42,390 bases of DNA from Ramlibacter sp. WS9 (GCF_003797765.1 NZ_RKMB01000039.1:1-42390); one strand, 5' to 3'. Positions 25,447 through 34,130 are shown, counted from the first letter of the stretch. Made by a program: numbers and translations. The notes: a model not told the origin generated them from the sequence alone.

Positions 25447-26628
25447 ATGACACCCTGGCGGGCGGGCTTCCGTTTTCCTCTTTACTTGCGCATCTGGCTC
25501 GCAGTGGTCGTCGCCGTGGCCGTGCTGACTTTTGCCTTCGGCTGGCTCTGGCGCGTGTCGAACGAGCAGGTGCCCGAGCGCGAGGTGATCATTCGCAACG
25601 AAGCCGGCGATGTGCTGGGTCAGGACAAGACACGCCCCGTGCGCGACCCGACGCGCGGCCTGGAGTTCCAGGTGGAAATGAAGGACGGCAGCACGCTGGT
25701 CGTGCAACTGCCTCCGCGCCGACGGTCGCCGGGCGAACCGCCTTCGGGCCGCAGCTGGACGCGCGGGCCTGGCGGGCTGCTCTGGATGCTGGCCATCGTC
25801 GCGCTGGCCGTGGCCATCGGCAGCTACCCGATCATCCGGCGGCTCACGCAGCGGCTGGACGATCTGCGCGTGGGCGTGGAGCGCTGGGGCGAGGGCGACC
25901 TGTCCGTTCGCATCAAGGAGTCGGGCTCGGACGAGCTCGCTTTCCTGGCGCAGCGCTTCAACCATTCGGCCGAGCGCGTCGAGACTTTGCTCAAGTCGCA
26001 CAAGTCGCTGCTGGCCAACGCCTCGCACGAATTGCGTTCGCCACTCGCGCGCATCCGCATGGGCGTCGAGCTGATGGAGCCGCAGACGTCGCCGGCGTTC
26101 CAGAACGAGATCCGGCGCAACATCGCCGAGCTGGATCAACTGATCGACGAGATCCTGCTGGCCAGCCGCCTGGATGCGAAGGAATCCGACATCGGCACGA
26201 TGGAGTCGGTCGACCTCACCGGTCTGGCAGCCGAAGAATGCGCGCGGGCCGGCGCCGAGCTGGTGCCCAGCACCGACGAGCGCCCGCTCGTCGTGCCGGG
26301 GGTGGTGAAACTGCTGAGGCGCGCGATGCGCAACCTGTTGGAAAACGCACGGCGCTACAGCGACGGGCCGGTGACGGTGGAACTGACACGCGAAGGCCGC
26401 AATGCCGTCGTGCGCGTGCGCGACCGTGGCCCCGGCGTGCCGCCTTCAGAACGCGAGCGGATCTTCGAGCCGTTCTACCGGCTCGCCGGCGCCAGCGAAC
26501 GGTTCGGCGGCGTGGGCCTGGGGCTCGCCCTGGTGCGCTCGATCACGCAGCGCCATCACGGGTCGGTGCATTGCGAAGACCAGGCCGGTGGCGGGGCGTG
26601 CTTCGTGCTGCGCGTTCCATGTGACTAG
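25447..26628 (+). CDS. Sensor histidine kinase (CpxA-like)
   Basis: A 393-aa inner-membrane kinase: first membrane segment at about residues 13-35, a short basic, proline-rich periplasmic region (about 40-108), second segment (110-130), HAMP linker (130-182), DHp domain with phospho-acceptor His194 in ASHELRSPLARIRM, and an ATPase domain with N-box NLLENARRYS, DRGPGVPPS and GGVGLGLALV. It would phosphorylate the regulator encoded upstream. The small periplasmic sensor region with a run of arginines (RRRSPGEPPSGRS) suggests direct contact with a partner such as the upstream Spy/CpxP-like protein; that is inference. Confidence 0.95.
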   Translation: MTPWRAGFRFPLYLRIWLAVVVAVAVLTFAFGWLWRVSNEQVPEREVIIRNEAGDVLGQDKTRPVRDPTRGLEFQVEMKDGSTLVVQLPPRRRSPGEPPSGRSWTRGPGGLLWMLAIVALAVAIGSYPIIRRLTQRLDDLRVGVERWGEGDLSVRIKESGSDELAFLAQRFNHSAERVETLLKSHKSLLANASHELRSPLARIRMGVELMEPQTSPAFQNEIRRNIAELDQLIDEILLASRLDAKESDIGTMESVDLTGLAAEECARAGAELVPSTDERPLVVPGVVKLLRRAMRNLLENARRYSDGPVTVELTREGRNAVVRVRDRGPGVPPSERERIFEPFYRLAGASERFGGVGLGLALVRSITQRHHGSVHCEDQAGGGACFVLRVPCD

Positions 26629-26690
26629 ATGTTATGCGAGGTAACAGAGTCCGCGAATGGCCTCTGACTGTGAGAAATGTCACTGTGTTT

Positions 26691-26848
26691 GGCCCTTGAA
26701 GGGGCCGTTTTCACGGTCTTCTCCCCTAATTGGGGGATGTCATTTAGCGCGGCTGCACTTAAAGTCGTGTCAACGCTGTCACGCAACTCCACGAAGAACC
26801 CACGGAACAGTTATCAGTCTCCCAACGACGTCCTTTCAAGGACTTTAT
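26691..26848 (+). ncRNA. Unexplained intergenic region, possible small RNA
   Basis: The 266-bp gap between the kinase and the CMD gene has lower GC than its surroundings. It holds a terminator-like hairpin GGCCC-TTGAAG-GGGCC followed by GTTTT (26691-26711, probably ending the kinase operon), the near-palindrome CCCCTAATTGGGGG (26723-26736), then about 110 nt leading to a small hairpin GTCCTT-TC-AAGGAC (about 26830-26843) and the strong terminator at 26849. A separate short transcript starting after the CCCCTAATTGGGGG site would explain two terminators in a row. A short plus-strand frame from 26737 reads through the terminator, so coding is less likely. Confidence 0.3.
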
Positions 26849-26877
26849 ACGGCCACCGCAAGGTGGCCGTTTTTTTG
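26849..26877 (+). terminator. Intrinsic terminator
   Basis: A perfect 9-bp stem, ACGGCCACC / GGTGGCCGT, with a GCAA tetraloop is followed by a run of seven T. It ends about 220 bp after the kinase stop and 18 bp before the 3' end of the convergent CMD gene. Confidence 0.9.
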
Positions 26878-26895
26878 CCTGTGCACGACAGCGCG

Positions 26896-27510
26896 TCAGA
26901 GCGGAAAGGCTTGCAGGGGCGCGCCTTGCGCAGTGGCTTGCGCCGGCGTATGGGCCACGTTCATCAGCCACGACACCATGACGAAGTAGCCCACCAGCGT
27001 CGCCAGCTCGACCACGCCCTGTTCGCCGAAGGCGCCGAGCGCCGCGTTGTAGGTCGGCTCGCTGGTGCCGTGCGTGTGGAGCAGCTCGGTCGCGAAGTCC
27101 AGCGCGGCTTCCTCATCGGCCGCCAGACCCTTCGGCCGCGCGCCGGCCCGCAACGCCTCGATGGCCGATTCCGGCACGCCGGCCTTCACGGCCAGCGGCG
27201 CGTGCATCAGCCATTCGAACTGGTTGGTCACATGGCGCGCGGCGACGCAGGTGGCGAATTCACGGATGCGCGCATCGAGCACGCTTTCGAAGCGAAGGTA
27301 CTCGCCGACTTTCGCGACCCGGTCCAGCAACTGCGGGCTGCGGAGCAGCGGAAGGAAAGGACCATAGACGCCTTTGCGCGGCCCGGCGATCAAAGCGTCG
27401 GCGGCTTCTCGCTGCGCCGGGTTCATGTCGCTCGGCGCGGGCATCGGAAGGCGCTCGCGCCATGGTTCGGTAGAGCCTTGGCGGGCGCCTTGGAGAGTGT
27501 CATGGGGCAT
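26896..27510 (-). CDS. Carboxymuconolactone decarboxylase (CMD)/AhpD-like family protein
   Basis: A 204-aa alpha-helical protein of the CMD family: GPRKGVYGPFLPLLRSPQLLDRVAKVGEYLRF in the N-terminal half, REFATCVAARHVTNQFEWLMH (active-site region with a single Cys instead of the AhpD CxxC pair) and the C-terminal LATLVGYFVMVSWLMN. Without CxxC it is unlikely to be a peroxidase; a decarboxylase or lyase role is possible but not shown. GGAGG lies 6 bp before the ATG. The upstream MFS gene overlaps it by 11 bp, so they form one transcript. Confidence 0.85.
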   Translation of the reverse strand: MPHDTLQGARQGSTEPWRERLPMPAPSDMNPAQREAADALIAGPRKGVYGPFLPLLRSPQLLDRVAKVGEYLRFESVLDARIREFATCVAARHVTNQFEWLMHAPLAVKAGVPESAIEALRAGARPKGLAADEEAALDFATELLHTHGTSEPTYNAALGAFGEQGVVELATLVGYFVMVSWLMNVAHTPAQATAQGAPLQAFPL

Positions 27511-28711
27511 GGGGAACCTCCTGGAGTCGTTGGGATGTATGGGCTTCGCGCCACAGCCAGGCGGCGCTCACGAGCAATGATGCGCCGCCGGCTTGCAGCG
27601 CCAGGTTGAGGCCGTTTGCGCTGCCGTCGGGCAGATGGAGAAGCAGTGACGAGGCGACGGGCCCGGCGATCTGGCCGAGTGCGAACGCCGCCGTCATGCG
27701 GCCGACGAGCGCCGTCGGGTCGCCCACGGCCCGCGCCCGGATCTCCTGCACGCCCGCCATGGTGATGACCATGAAAGTGCCGCCCACCAGCAGCGCGGAC
27801 AGCGCGATGGTCCACCCATTGGGCCAAAGGCTGGGCAGCAGCACGCCCGCACCCATGAGCACATGCGCGATGGCCCATACCTGCAGCCGCGACGCATGGC
27901 GCATGCACCACGCGGCCATGAAGGTGGAGAGTGCGGCCATCAGGCCGAACACCGGCCACGCGAGGCCGAAGAGGCGCGGGTCCTCCACCACCGAACGGGC
28001 CAGCACCGGCAGGAAGGTGGCCGGCAGGATGTAGCCGAAGCCCAGCACGCCGTAGCAGATGACCAGGCCGGTGGTGCGGGGTGGCACGGCGGCCGCGCGG
28101 ACCACGCTGGCAGCAGCGGGCTGCGACAGGTTGTTCAACTTGCCAAGCACCCACAAGACGGGCGCCATGAGGACCAGTGCCAGCAGCCCCAACTGCAGCC
28201 ACAGCGACATCGGGGATGCGTTCGCGCTGCCGCCGGCCAGGCAGTACAACCCGGCGATGGCGATCCCCGCGCCGACGCCGGCGTAGACTCCGCCGCTCCA
28301 CGAGGGCCGCTGCGCCCGGGCCAGCGCGCCAAGGCACCACACGCTGGTGGCGACAAACGCCCACGCGCTGCAGATGCCCGCCGCCAGCCGCAGCGCGGCC
28401 CACAGCCACGGCGAAACCGGCAGCGCCATGGCGGCGGTGAGCGCGGCCGTGAGCACCAACGCCGCAGCGCCGAGCCGGCCGGGGCTGAGTGGAACACGCG
28501 AGGCCGTCAGCGCGCCCAGCAGGTAGCCCGCGTAGTTGGCCGATGCGAGCCAGCCGCCCGATGCGACGTCGAGCTGACCCGCACCGATCATCAGCGGCAG
28601 CATGGGCGTGAAGGCGAAACGGCCGATGCCCATCGCCACCGCCAGCGAGAGCGCGCCTGCGAGCGCCACCACCAAGGGTGCCACGCCTGTACGAGTTTCC
28701 GCATTTGCCAT
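27500..28711 (-). CDS. YbfB/YjiJ-family MFS transporter
   Basis: A 403-aa, 12-segment inner-membrane transporter. The opening VALAGALSLAVAMGIGRFAF followed by TPMLPLMI is the mark of the YbfB/YjiJ MFS branch, as are GWLASANYAGYLLGAL and GFGYILPATFLPVLAR. Substrate unknown. It overlaps the CMD gene by 11 bp and is divergent from a LysR regulator across 66 bp, the usual layout of a LysR-controlled transport and catabolism pair. Confidence 0.9.
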   Translation of the reverse strand: MANAETRTGVAPLVVALAGALSLAVAMGIGRFAFTPMLPLMIGAGQLDVASGGWLASANYAGYLLGALTASRVPLSPGRLGAAALVLTAALTAAMALPVSPWLWAALRLAAGICSAWAFVATSVWCLGALARAQRPSWSGGVYAGVGAGIAIAGLYCLAGGSANASPMSLWLQLGLLALVLMAPVLWVLGKLNNLSQPAAASVVRAAAVPPRTTGLVICYGVLGFGYILPATFLPVLARSVVEDPRLFGLAWPVFGLMAALSTFMAAWCMRHASRLQVWAIAHVLMGAGVLLPSLWPNGWTIALSALLVGGTFMVITMAGVQEIRARAVGDPTALVGRMTAAFALGQIAGPVASSLLLHLPDGSANGLNLALQAGGASLLVSAAWLWREAHTSQRLQEVPHAP

Positions 28712-28751
28712 GGCTTTGGATTAGACCGAGAATCGTCACAGCCCACAAATG

Positions 28752-28773
28752 AATTATTCTGAGCAATCATTCT
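28752..28773. promoter_or_regulatory. Candidate LysR operator between divergent genes
   Basis: AATTATTCT (28752-28760) and AATCATTCT (28765-28773) are near-identical direct repeats 13 bp apart in an AT-rich stretch of the 66-bp gap, and AGAATCAT just inside the LysR gene repeats the motif in reverse. LysR proteins normally bind such arrays between themselves and a divergent target. Confidence 0.45.
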
Positions 28774-28777
28774 GTTT

Positions 28778-29638
28778 ATGAGAATCATCGACCTGGACTC
28801 GCTGGAGATCTTCCGCACCGTGGTGCAGGAAGGCGGCATCATCCGCGCCGCCAATAAGCTCAACCGCGTGCAGTCCAACGTCACCACGCGCATCAAGCAG
28901 TTGGAGGAGCGCCTCGGCCTCTCGCTGTTCCGCCGGCAGGGGCGTTCGCTGGTGCTGTCGCCCGAAGGCGAGCTGCTGCTCTCATACGCGCAGCGGCTGT
29001 TCCGCCTGGCCGACGAAGCCGAGAACGAGCTGCGCAGCGGCAAGCCGATGGGCGTCTTTCGCATCGGCTCGCTGGAGAGCACGGCCGGCAGCCGGCTTGC
29101 GCCCATCCTCTCGCGCTTCCACAAGCTTTACCCGGGCGTGGTGGTGGAACTGGTCACCGGCACCACCGGCGCGCTGATCCAGCGGGTTACCCATTTCGAG
29201 ATCGAAGCCGCGTTCGTGTCAGAGCCTTTCACTGCGCCGGGGCTCGAGAAACTGAAGGTGTTCGAGGAAGAGCTGGTGCTCATCACGTCCAAGGAATGGG
29301 ACGCCGTGACGAAGCCCTCGCAGCTCTCGGGCGCCACGCTGATCGCGTTCTTCAACGGCTGCTCATACAGGAAGCGCGCCGAAGAGTGGCTGGGCGGTTC
29401 GGGCGTGATGCCGGCGCGCACGCTGGAGTTCGCTTCCTACCAGGCCATGATTGCCTGCGTGGCGGCAGGCACGGGCTTCGCGCTGGTGCCGCGCTCGCTG
29501 CTGGTGGCGCTGAAGGCAGCGAGCGACGTGAAGCAGCACGAAATGCCCGCGAAGATCCGGCGCAACCACACGCACCTGATCTGGAACGGCACGCCTTCGA
29601 CGGCGCTGGCGCGCTTGACGGCCCTGGTGGCCGGCTAG
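28778..29638 (+). CDS. LysR-family transcriptional regulator
   Basis: A 286-aa protein with an N-terminal winged helix (about residues 3-62: DLDSLEIFRTVVQEGGIIRAA, then RVQSNVTTRIKQLEERLGLSLF) and a periplasmic-binding-like effector domain (about 90-286; FRIGSLESTAGSRLAP, AACVAAGTGFALVPRSL-type ending). It is divergent from the MFS/CMD pair and most likely controls it. Effector unknown. Its stop (29638) is only 21 bp from the 3' end of the convergent 1106-aa gene. Confidence 0.95.
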   Translation: MRIIDLDSLEIFRTVVQEGGIIRAANKLNRVQSNVTTRIKQLEERLGLSLFRRQGRSLVLSPEGELLLSYAQRLFRLADEAENELRSGKPMGVFRIGSLESTAGSRLAPILSRFHKLYPGVVVELVTGTTGALIQRVTHFEIEAAFVSEPFTAPGLEKLKVFEEELVLITSKEWDAVTKPSQLSGATLIAFFNGCSYRKRAEEWLGGSGVMPARTLEFASYQAMIACVAAGTGFALVPRSLLVALKAASDVKQHEMPAKIRRNHTHLIWNGTPSTALARLTALVAG

Positions 29639-29641
29639 GCG

Positions 29642-29663
29642 TCTGGGCCGCCCAGATTCCTAG
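29642..29663. repeat. Shared stop-codon repeat, copy 1
   Basis: TCTGGGC-C-GCCCAGA (29643-29657) is a perfect 7-bp inverted repeat, followed by TTCCTAG. On the minus strand the shared part reads TAGGAATCTGGGCGG and its TAG is the stop of the 1106-aa gene. The same sequence follows the stop of the M23 peptidase gene at 35918-35920. It may act as a terminator between the two convergent genes here. Confidence 0.6.
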
Positions 29664-32600
29664 TTCAGCCGCCGGTTCGGGCCCAGCGTCCTGCCCTCGA
29701 ACGTCAGCAGCACGGTCTTGATGGACGTCAGGTCCAGCCACTCGTTGCCCTTCAGGTCGAAGTCGATGCGCCACTGGGTGAAGGGGCTGAGGCCGATGTA
29801 GCCCTGGTCGCCTTCGCCGAGGTTGCCGCCGGCGGTGTTCTCGCGGTCCTTGTAGTCGATCTTGTAGAGGCGGATACGCGGCCGGTGGCTGAAGACGTGA
29901 AGGGCGCCGGGCTTGTCACGGTCGATGTCGCTGTTCAACACCGCCTGGCCGCTGTGGATCAGGTTGAGGAACAGCACGTTCTTGCCGCCAGCGATCTCGG
30001 GGAACTCCAGCTTGAACGAGCGCGCGATGATGTAGCGCATGTTCTCGAAGCCGGGCTCGGTGCGGATGTCCAGCGAGAACGCGAGCGAGCCCGACTGCAG
30101 CATCGCCGCGAATTCGTTGGGGTAGCGCGCGGCGGTGATCTCCAGCTTCTGGCGGAAGGGCGAGAACGCCTCGTTGTTCTCGCGGAAGTTGTCGATGTCG
30201 GCGACCAGGCGCTCGTGCTTCGCGGCCTGCGTGGCGATGTTCAGGTCGTTCGCCTCCAGTTGCCTGTCCTGGAGCGCCCAGTACTGGAAGGCGCGGTTCT
30301 CCTGGTAGATGTTGCGCAGCAGGCTGCGCTGCACGTCTTCGTAGGCGTCCTTCAGGTACGCGGTGTAGACCGGCAGCACGTTGTCCTGGTGCACGGCGAT
30401 CTCGGCGTTGATGTGCTGGATGCTGTGGTACAGCTGGTCGTGCTGCATCTGCACGCTGAGCATCTGCGCCACCAGCGTGGTGTAGTTGTACGCGGCCATG
30501 TTGCGCGCCTGCGAAAGCTCGAGGTAGTAATCCATCGCCTTACGCAGCTCGCCGGCGGCATCGAACTTGCCCAGGTACTTCTTGATCAGGTCGTTGAACT
30601 CATCGGAGTCGACCAGGATCTTGGCGGCGTTCGGGTTGCCGTCGGTGATGAAGTCCTTGACCGTGGAATAGGCCTTGCCGATGCTGTCGAGCGTGGCCTT
30701 GGCCTTCTTGAAGATCTCGACGACGCCCTTGACCTGTTTGCTGAATTCCTCGGCCTTCTTGACGGCGTCGATCGCGGTCTTGATGCCGCCGGCACCGCCC
30801 ACCACGCCGCCGACGCAGCCGATCACGGTGCCCAGCATGTCGAGGAATTCCTTGAAGCCGATGTCGGCTTCTTCGCGCAGGTGCTTGATCAGCTCGTCCT
30901 TGAACTTCAGCTGCCCCTCCAGCAGCACCGTGAGCTGGCGCCGCAGGTCCTCCGAATAGTCTTCGACTTCGGTGCGGAAGTTCTCGATCTGCGGCTTGAG
31001 CTTCTCGATCTCGGAGAGGAAGTCGCCGAGCTTGCGGTCGATCTCCTGCTTGGCCTGGCGGAAGGCCACCATGCGTTGCTTGTCGGTGGCGCCCTTGTCG
31101 AGGTAGCGGTTGTACTGGTCCTCCACCACCTTGCCGAGGCTGATGATTTCGCCCGTCCGGGCGACCAGGCTGTTCAGCGTGAGGATCGGCGTCCAGTTGT
31201 AGCTGTGGCCGTAGTAGTCCAGCCCCTGCTGCAGCCGCATCAGCGACACGATCGCGCTGTTGTGGATGCCGCCGCGCACCTTCTGCTCGAGCGGCGACAC
31301 ACGCGCGGCGTCGATCTCCGTCTTGGAATCGGTGAACGGCCGGTTGATGTCGATCAGCCATTCATAGCCCAACGCCACCGCGTTCAGGTCGGCCTCGTTC
31401 TTCGCATTGAGGAAGTCCAGGTCGGTGGCGTTCTGCGTGATCAACAGCTGGCTGAGGCTCAGGGCCTGGGCCAGCGCGGTGAACGAGAACGCGGGCGCGT
31501 TGCCGGCGGCGAAGGGCTTGCCGTTGAACTGCAGCGCCGGGCCGGCCGCGCCAGTTTCGCCCTTGCTGCCCTTGCCCGTGGCGACGGGACCCGCGGGCCC
31601 GTCGGGGCCATTGGGCGCGCGCATGTCGTCCAGCGGCCGGCCGTTGCTCGCGTCGTACATGTTGCACACGGCGCCCGCACCGCCTTGGCCGCCCGGCCCG
31701 CGCTCGCCGGGGCTGGCCTGCGCGCCGCCGTCACCGCCGCCGGTGCCGTACACCACCGAGAGCGACAGCGGCTCCATGATGTTCAGCACCACCTGCCCAC
31801 CCTTGCCGCCGTTGGCGGACAGGCCCGGCGATCCGGCGCGCCCGCCTTCGAAGCCGCTGGAGCCGTAGGCGTCTTCAGGAAACCCGTAGGCGCCGTTGAT
31901 CAGGGCGCCCGACTTCGACGACTTGGCGCCGTCCGCGCCCGATTTGCCGCGATTGCCCGGATGCCCGTCCTGCCCGCGCCCGCCGCGCCCGCCACCGGCG
32001 ACCAGCGTCAAGGTGGCTGCGCGAAGCTTGGTGCCGAACGCCGCCAGCAAGGGTTCAATGGCGCTGGCGCGAAGATGCCCGGCGATCTGCTCGCCCAGCA
32101 TCTTCAGCACGTCGGCGCCCAGGGTTCCGTCGGAGATGGCGATGGGCAGCTTGAGCGGTGCGTCGGTGACCAATGACAGGTCCGTCTGCAGCGCGCTGAT
32201 CTTGCCCGCGCCGTCCACCGTCGCGACCGCATCGATCTTGCAGCCGAAGGGCTTGGTGGACGGGTTGCCCCATTGCGACTTGCCGGCGACGACGAGCGCT
32301 GGCACGTCGAACCGCATGGCGACCAGGCTGGCGGTGCTGTCGAAGCGCGCCGACTCCAGCGACAGTTTGGCGAGGCCTTCGATGCGGCCGTCCTCGAGCG
32401 TGATCGCGACCTCGTTGTCGCTGAACATTTTGGTCCGTGCAAACTCGAACGACGCGAGCTTGCGGACGTTGTCGACCTTGGGCGGATGTTCGGTGAAAAC
32501 CTGCTGGCCGATCGCCGCGAAGTCGGTCACCGCCAGCGCGCGGCCGTCCTTCGTCCTGTTCACGACACTTCGCGCGTTGATGACGATGTTGCCGCCGTTT

Positions 32601-32980
32601 CCGCCCACGGTGGCGTCGTCGCCGTTGGTGCCCGCGGCGCCAAGGCTGGCGTCCTTCTGCACGGGCAACGCGCCGGGCGCGAAATCCTTGTCGGCATACG
32701 CACCTGCGGCATCGAGCGTCGCGGGCTTCTCGATCACGATCTCGCGCGCGTTCAGCTCGATGTTGCGGCCGGGGTTTTGCAGCACGCCCGCCAGGATGAT
32801 CTGGTCGGCGTACACCGCGAAATGCTTTTCCGACGCCAGCCGCTTGCCTGGCACCGGCTGGTACGGCAGGTGCGCCTGCGTCAGGCGGATCTGGTGGGTG
32901 TGGATGGCAAGCCGGTCATCGCGGTCGTCGATGATTTCCCGGTTCAGTGCCGAAGCGGCGGCGGGCGCAGGGTTCTTCAT
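29660..32980 (-). CDS. Large mosaic protein: collagen-like, coiled-coil/hairpin, and TcA-end-like beta domain
   Basis: A 1106-aa protein without a Sec or Tat signal; GGAGG precedes the ATG by 5 bp. Layout seen: residues 50-140 beta-rich with short repeating strands (YADQIILAGVL, IELNAREIVIE, GGNIVINARSVV), like parallel beta-helix turns; 150-325 mixed alpha/beta; 328-480 Gly-rich, collagen-like triplets (GRGQDGHPGNRG, GERGPGGQGGAG, GPDGPAGP); 600-715 long charged helices; 716-733 a Gly-rich hydrophobic stretch (TVIGCVGGVVGGAGGI); 735-960 more long helices; 960-1106 beta domain ending SPFTQWRIDF...TSIKTVLLTFEG. The helix-hairpin-helix part looks like an alpha pore-forming toxin, and the last domain recalls the TcB-binding end of Tc toxin A subunits. 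Both likenesses are by eye. No TcB/TcC gene is near. Confidence 0.85.
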   Translation of the reverse strand: MKNPAPAAASALNREIIDDRDDRLAIHTHQIRLTQAHLPYQPVPGKRLASEKHFAVYADQIILAGVLQNPGRNIELNAREIVIEKPATLDAAGAYADKDFAPGALPVQKDASLGAAGTNGDDATVGGNGGNIVINARSVVNRTKDGRALAVTDFAAIGQQVFTEHPPKVDNVRKLASFEFARTKMFSDNEVAITLEDGRIEGLAKLSLESARFDSTASLVAMRFDVPALVVAGKSQWGNPSTKPFGCKIDAVATVDGAGKISALQTDLSLVTDAPLKLPIAISDGTLGADVLKMLGEQIAGHLRASAIEPLLAAFGTKLRAATLTLVAGGGRGGRGQDGHPGNRGKSGADGAKSSKSGALINGAYGFPEDAYGSSGFEGGRAGSPGLSANGGKGGQVVLNIMEPLSLSVVYGTGGGDGGAQASPGERGPGGQGGAGAVCNMYDASNGRPLDDMRAPNGPDGPAGPVATGKGSKGETGAAGPALQFNGKPFAAGNAPAFSFTALAQALSLSQLLITQNATDLDFLNAKNEADLNAVALGYEWLIDINRPFTDSKTEIDAARVSPLEQKVRGGIHNSAIVSLMRLQQGLDYYGHSYNWTPILTLNSLVARTGEIISLGKVVEDQYNRYLDKGATDKQRMVAFRQAKQEIDRKLGDFLSEIEKLKPQIENFRTEVEDYSEDLRRQLTVLLEGQLKFKDELIKHLREEADIGFKEFLDMLGTVIGCVGGVVGGAGGIKTAIDAVKKAEEFSKQVKGVVEIFKKAKATLDSIGKAYSTVKDFITDGNPNAAKILVDSDEFNDLIKKYLGKFDAAGELRKAMDYYLELSQARNMAAYNYTTLVAQMLSVQMQHDQLYHSIQHINAEIAVHQDNVLPVYTAYLKDAYEDVQRSLLRNIYQENRAFQYWALQDRQLEANDLNIATQAAKHERLVADIDNFRENNEAFSPFRQKLEITAARYPNEFAAMLQSGSLAFSLDIRTEPGFENMRYIIARSFKLEFPEIAGGKNVLFLNLIHSGQAVLNSDIDRDKPGALHVFSHRPRIRLYKIDYKDRENTAGGNLGEGDQGYIGLSPFTQWRIDFDLKGNEWLDLTSIKTVLLTFEGRTLGPNRRLN

Positions 32981-33095
32981 TTCGTCCTCCCGAACGCGAA
33001 TGTCGATCTCAGGGTCGGTGCGTTTCGGCGAAATTATGCACGCGGGGCCACTTGCCCGCCAGCCCCGCGGGATCGTGCGAAAGATCAGCGAGCGA

Positions 33096-34091
33096 TCAGG
33101 TTTTCAGCGCCGCGACGACAGCCTGCGGCGTGATGTCGACCAGGCAACGCGTGTGCCCCAGCGGGCACTCCCGCTCGAAGCACGGGGCGCAGTCCAGCGG
33201 CGGCTGGTAGGCAGGGTCGTCCTTCAGCCACAGCACCCGCGCGTTGTCATTCAGCGGCGGCGTGTGCAGCGGGCTCGACGAGCCGAACACCGCGACCTGC
33301 GGCACGCCGAAGGCCGCGGCCACGTGCATCAAGCCGGAGTCGTTGCTGACGACGGCCTTGGCCTGCGCGATCAGCGCGAAGGCGTCCATCAGCGATGTCT
33401 TGCCGGCGAGGTTGAGGCATTTGCCCTCGCCTGCAGCGCCGGCGATCTCGTCGCACAACGGCGCTTCCTTGCCCGACCCGAGCAACAGCGCGGGCGCGTC
33501 GAGCGAGCGCGCCAATTCGGCAAAGTGGCCGGCGGGCCAGCGCTTGGCCGGGCCGTATTCGGCGCCGGGGGCGAAGACGTAGTAGCCGCGAGCCTGCAGC
33601 CCCAATCTCGCCAGCGCGCCATCGGCCGTCGCCGCGTCCAGCTGCAGGCGCGGCCGGTCCTGGTCCAGCGCTTCCCGCTCACCGCTCAGCGCGGAATAGA
33701 AGGCCACCATGGGCGGCTTGTTCTTCGGGTTCTTCAGGCGGTGCGTGAGCAGGCCGACCCGCGCTTCCCCCAGGTAGCCGACCCGCTTGGGAATCCCGGC
33801 GAGGAAGGGGAGCAGCGAGCTCTTGAGGGAATTGGGCAGCACGTAGGCGGCGTCGAAGCGGCCTTCAACCTGCTTGGCGATGGCGCGCCGCGCCTTGAAC
33901 TGCAGGCCGCCGTGCTGGAAGGGAAACTCGATGACCTCGTCCACCTGCGGCATGGCGCGGTAGACGGGCGCCACCCAGGGCAACGCGCCGACCGCCAGCT
34001 TTTCACCGCGTGCGCGCAGCCGCCGCAGCAACGGCTCGGTCATCACCGCGTCGCCGATCCATTGGGGGGCGATGATGAGGGATCGGGTCAC
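33096..34091 (-). CDS. waaF: LPS heptosyltransferase II WaaF
   Basis: WaaF adds the second L-glycero-D-manno-heptose to the LPS inner core from ADP-heptose, at the cytoplasmic face of the inner membrane. The 331-aa protein has the GT9 start LIIAPQWIGDAVMTEPLLRRL, the central PNSLKSSLLPFLAGIPKRVGY, and the nucleotide-sugar site VVSNDSGLMHVAAAFGVPQVAVFG; the end CAPCFERECPLGHTRCL is typical. It starts with GTG at 34091, 39 bp after the zinc-ribbon gene on the same strand. Confidence 0.95.
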   Translation of the reverse strand: MTRSLIIAPQWIGDAVMTEPLLRRLRARGEKLAVGALPWVAPVYRAMPQVDEVIEFPFQHGGLQFKARRAIAKQVEGRFDAAYVLPNSLKSSLLPFLAGIPKRVGYLGEARVGLLTHRLKNPKNKPPMVAFYSALSGEREALDQDRPRLQLDAATADGALARLGLQARGYYVFAPGAEYGPAKRWPAGHFAELARSLDAPALLLGSGKEAPLCDEIAGAAGEGKCLNLAGKTSLMDAFALIAQAKAVVSNDSGLMHVAAAFGVPQVAVFGSSSPLHTPPLNDNARVLWLKDDPAYQPPLDCAPCFERECPLGHTRCLVDITPQAVVAALKT

Positions 34092-34130
34092 GTTCTCGGG
34101 CCTCGGCCGCAGGCCGCTTCGGGGGTGGGC

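Noticed and set aside
26677..27609. A 310-codon plus-strand frame from the intergenic gap through the CMD gene
   Set aside because: It runs through a strong intrinsic terminator and is antisense to the CMD gene.
31470..31995. Gly-rich tract in the 1106-aa gene considered as a tandem DNA repeat or assembly artefact
   Set aside because: The triplets vary in codon and residue, and the frame stays open on both sides, so it is a protein-level feature.
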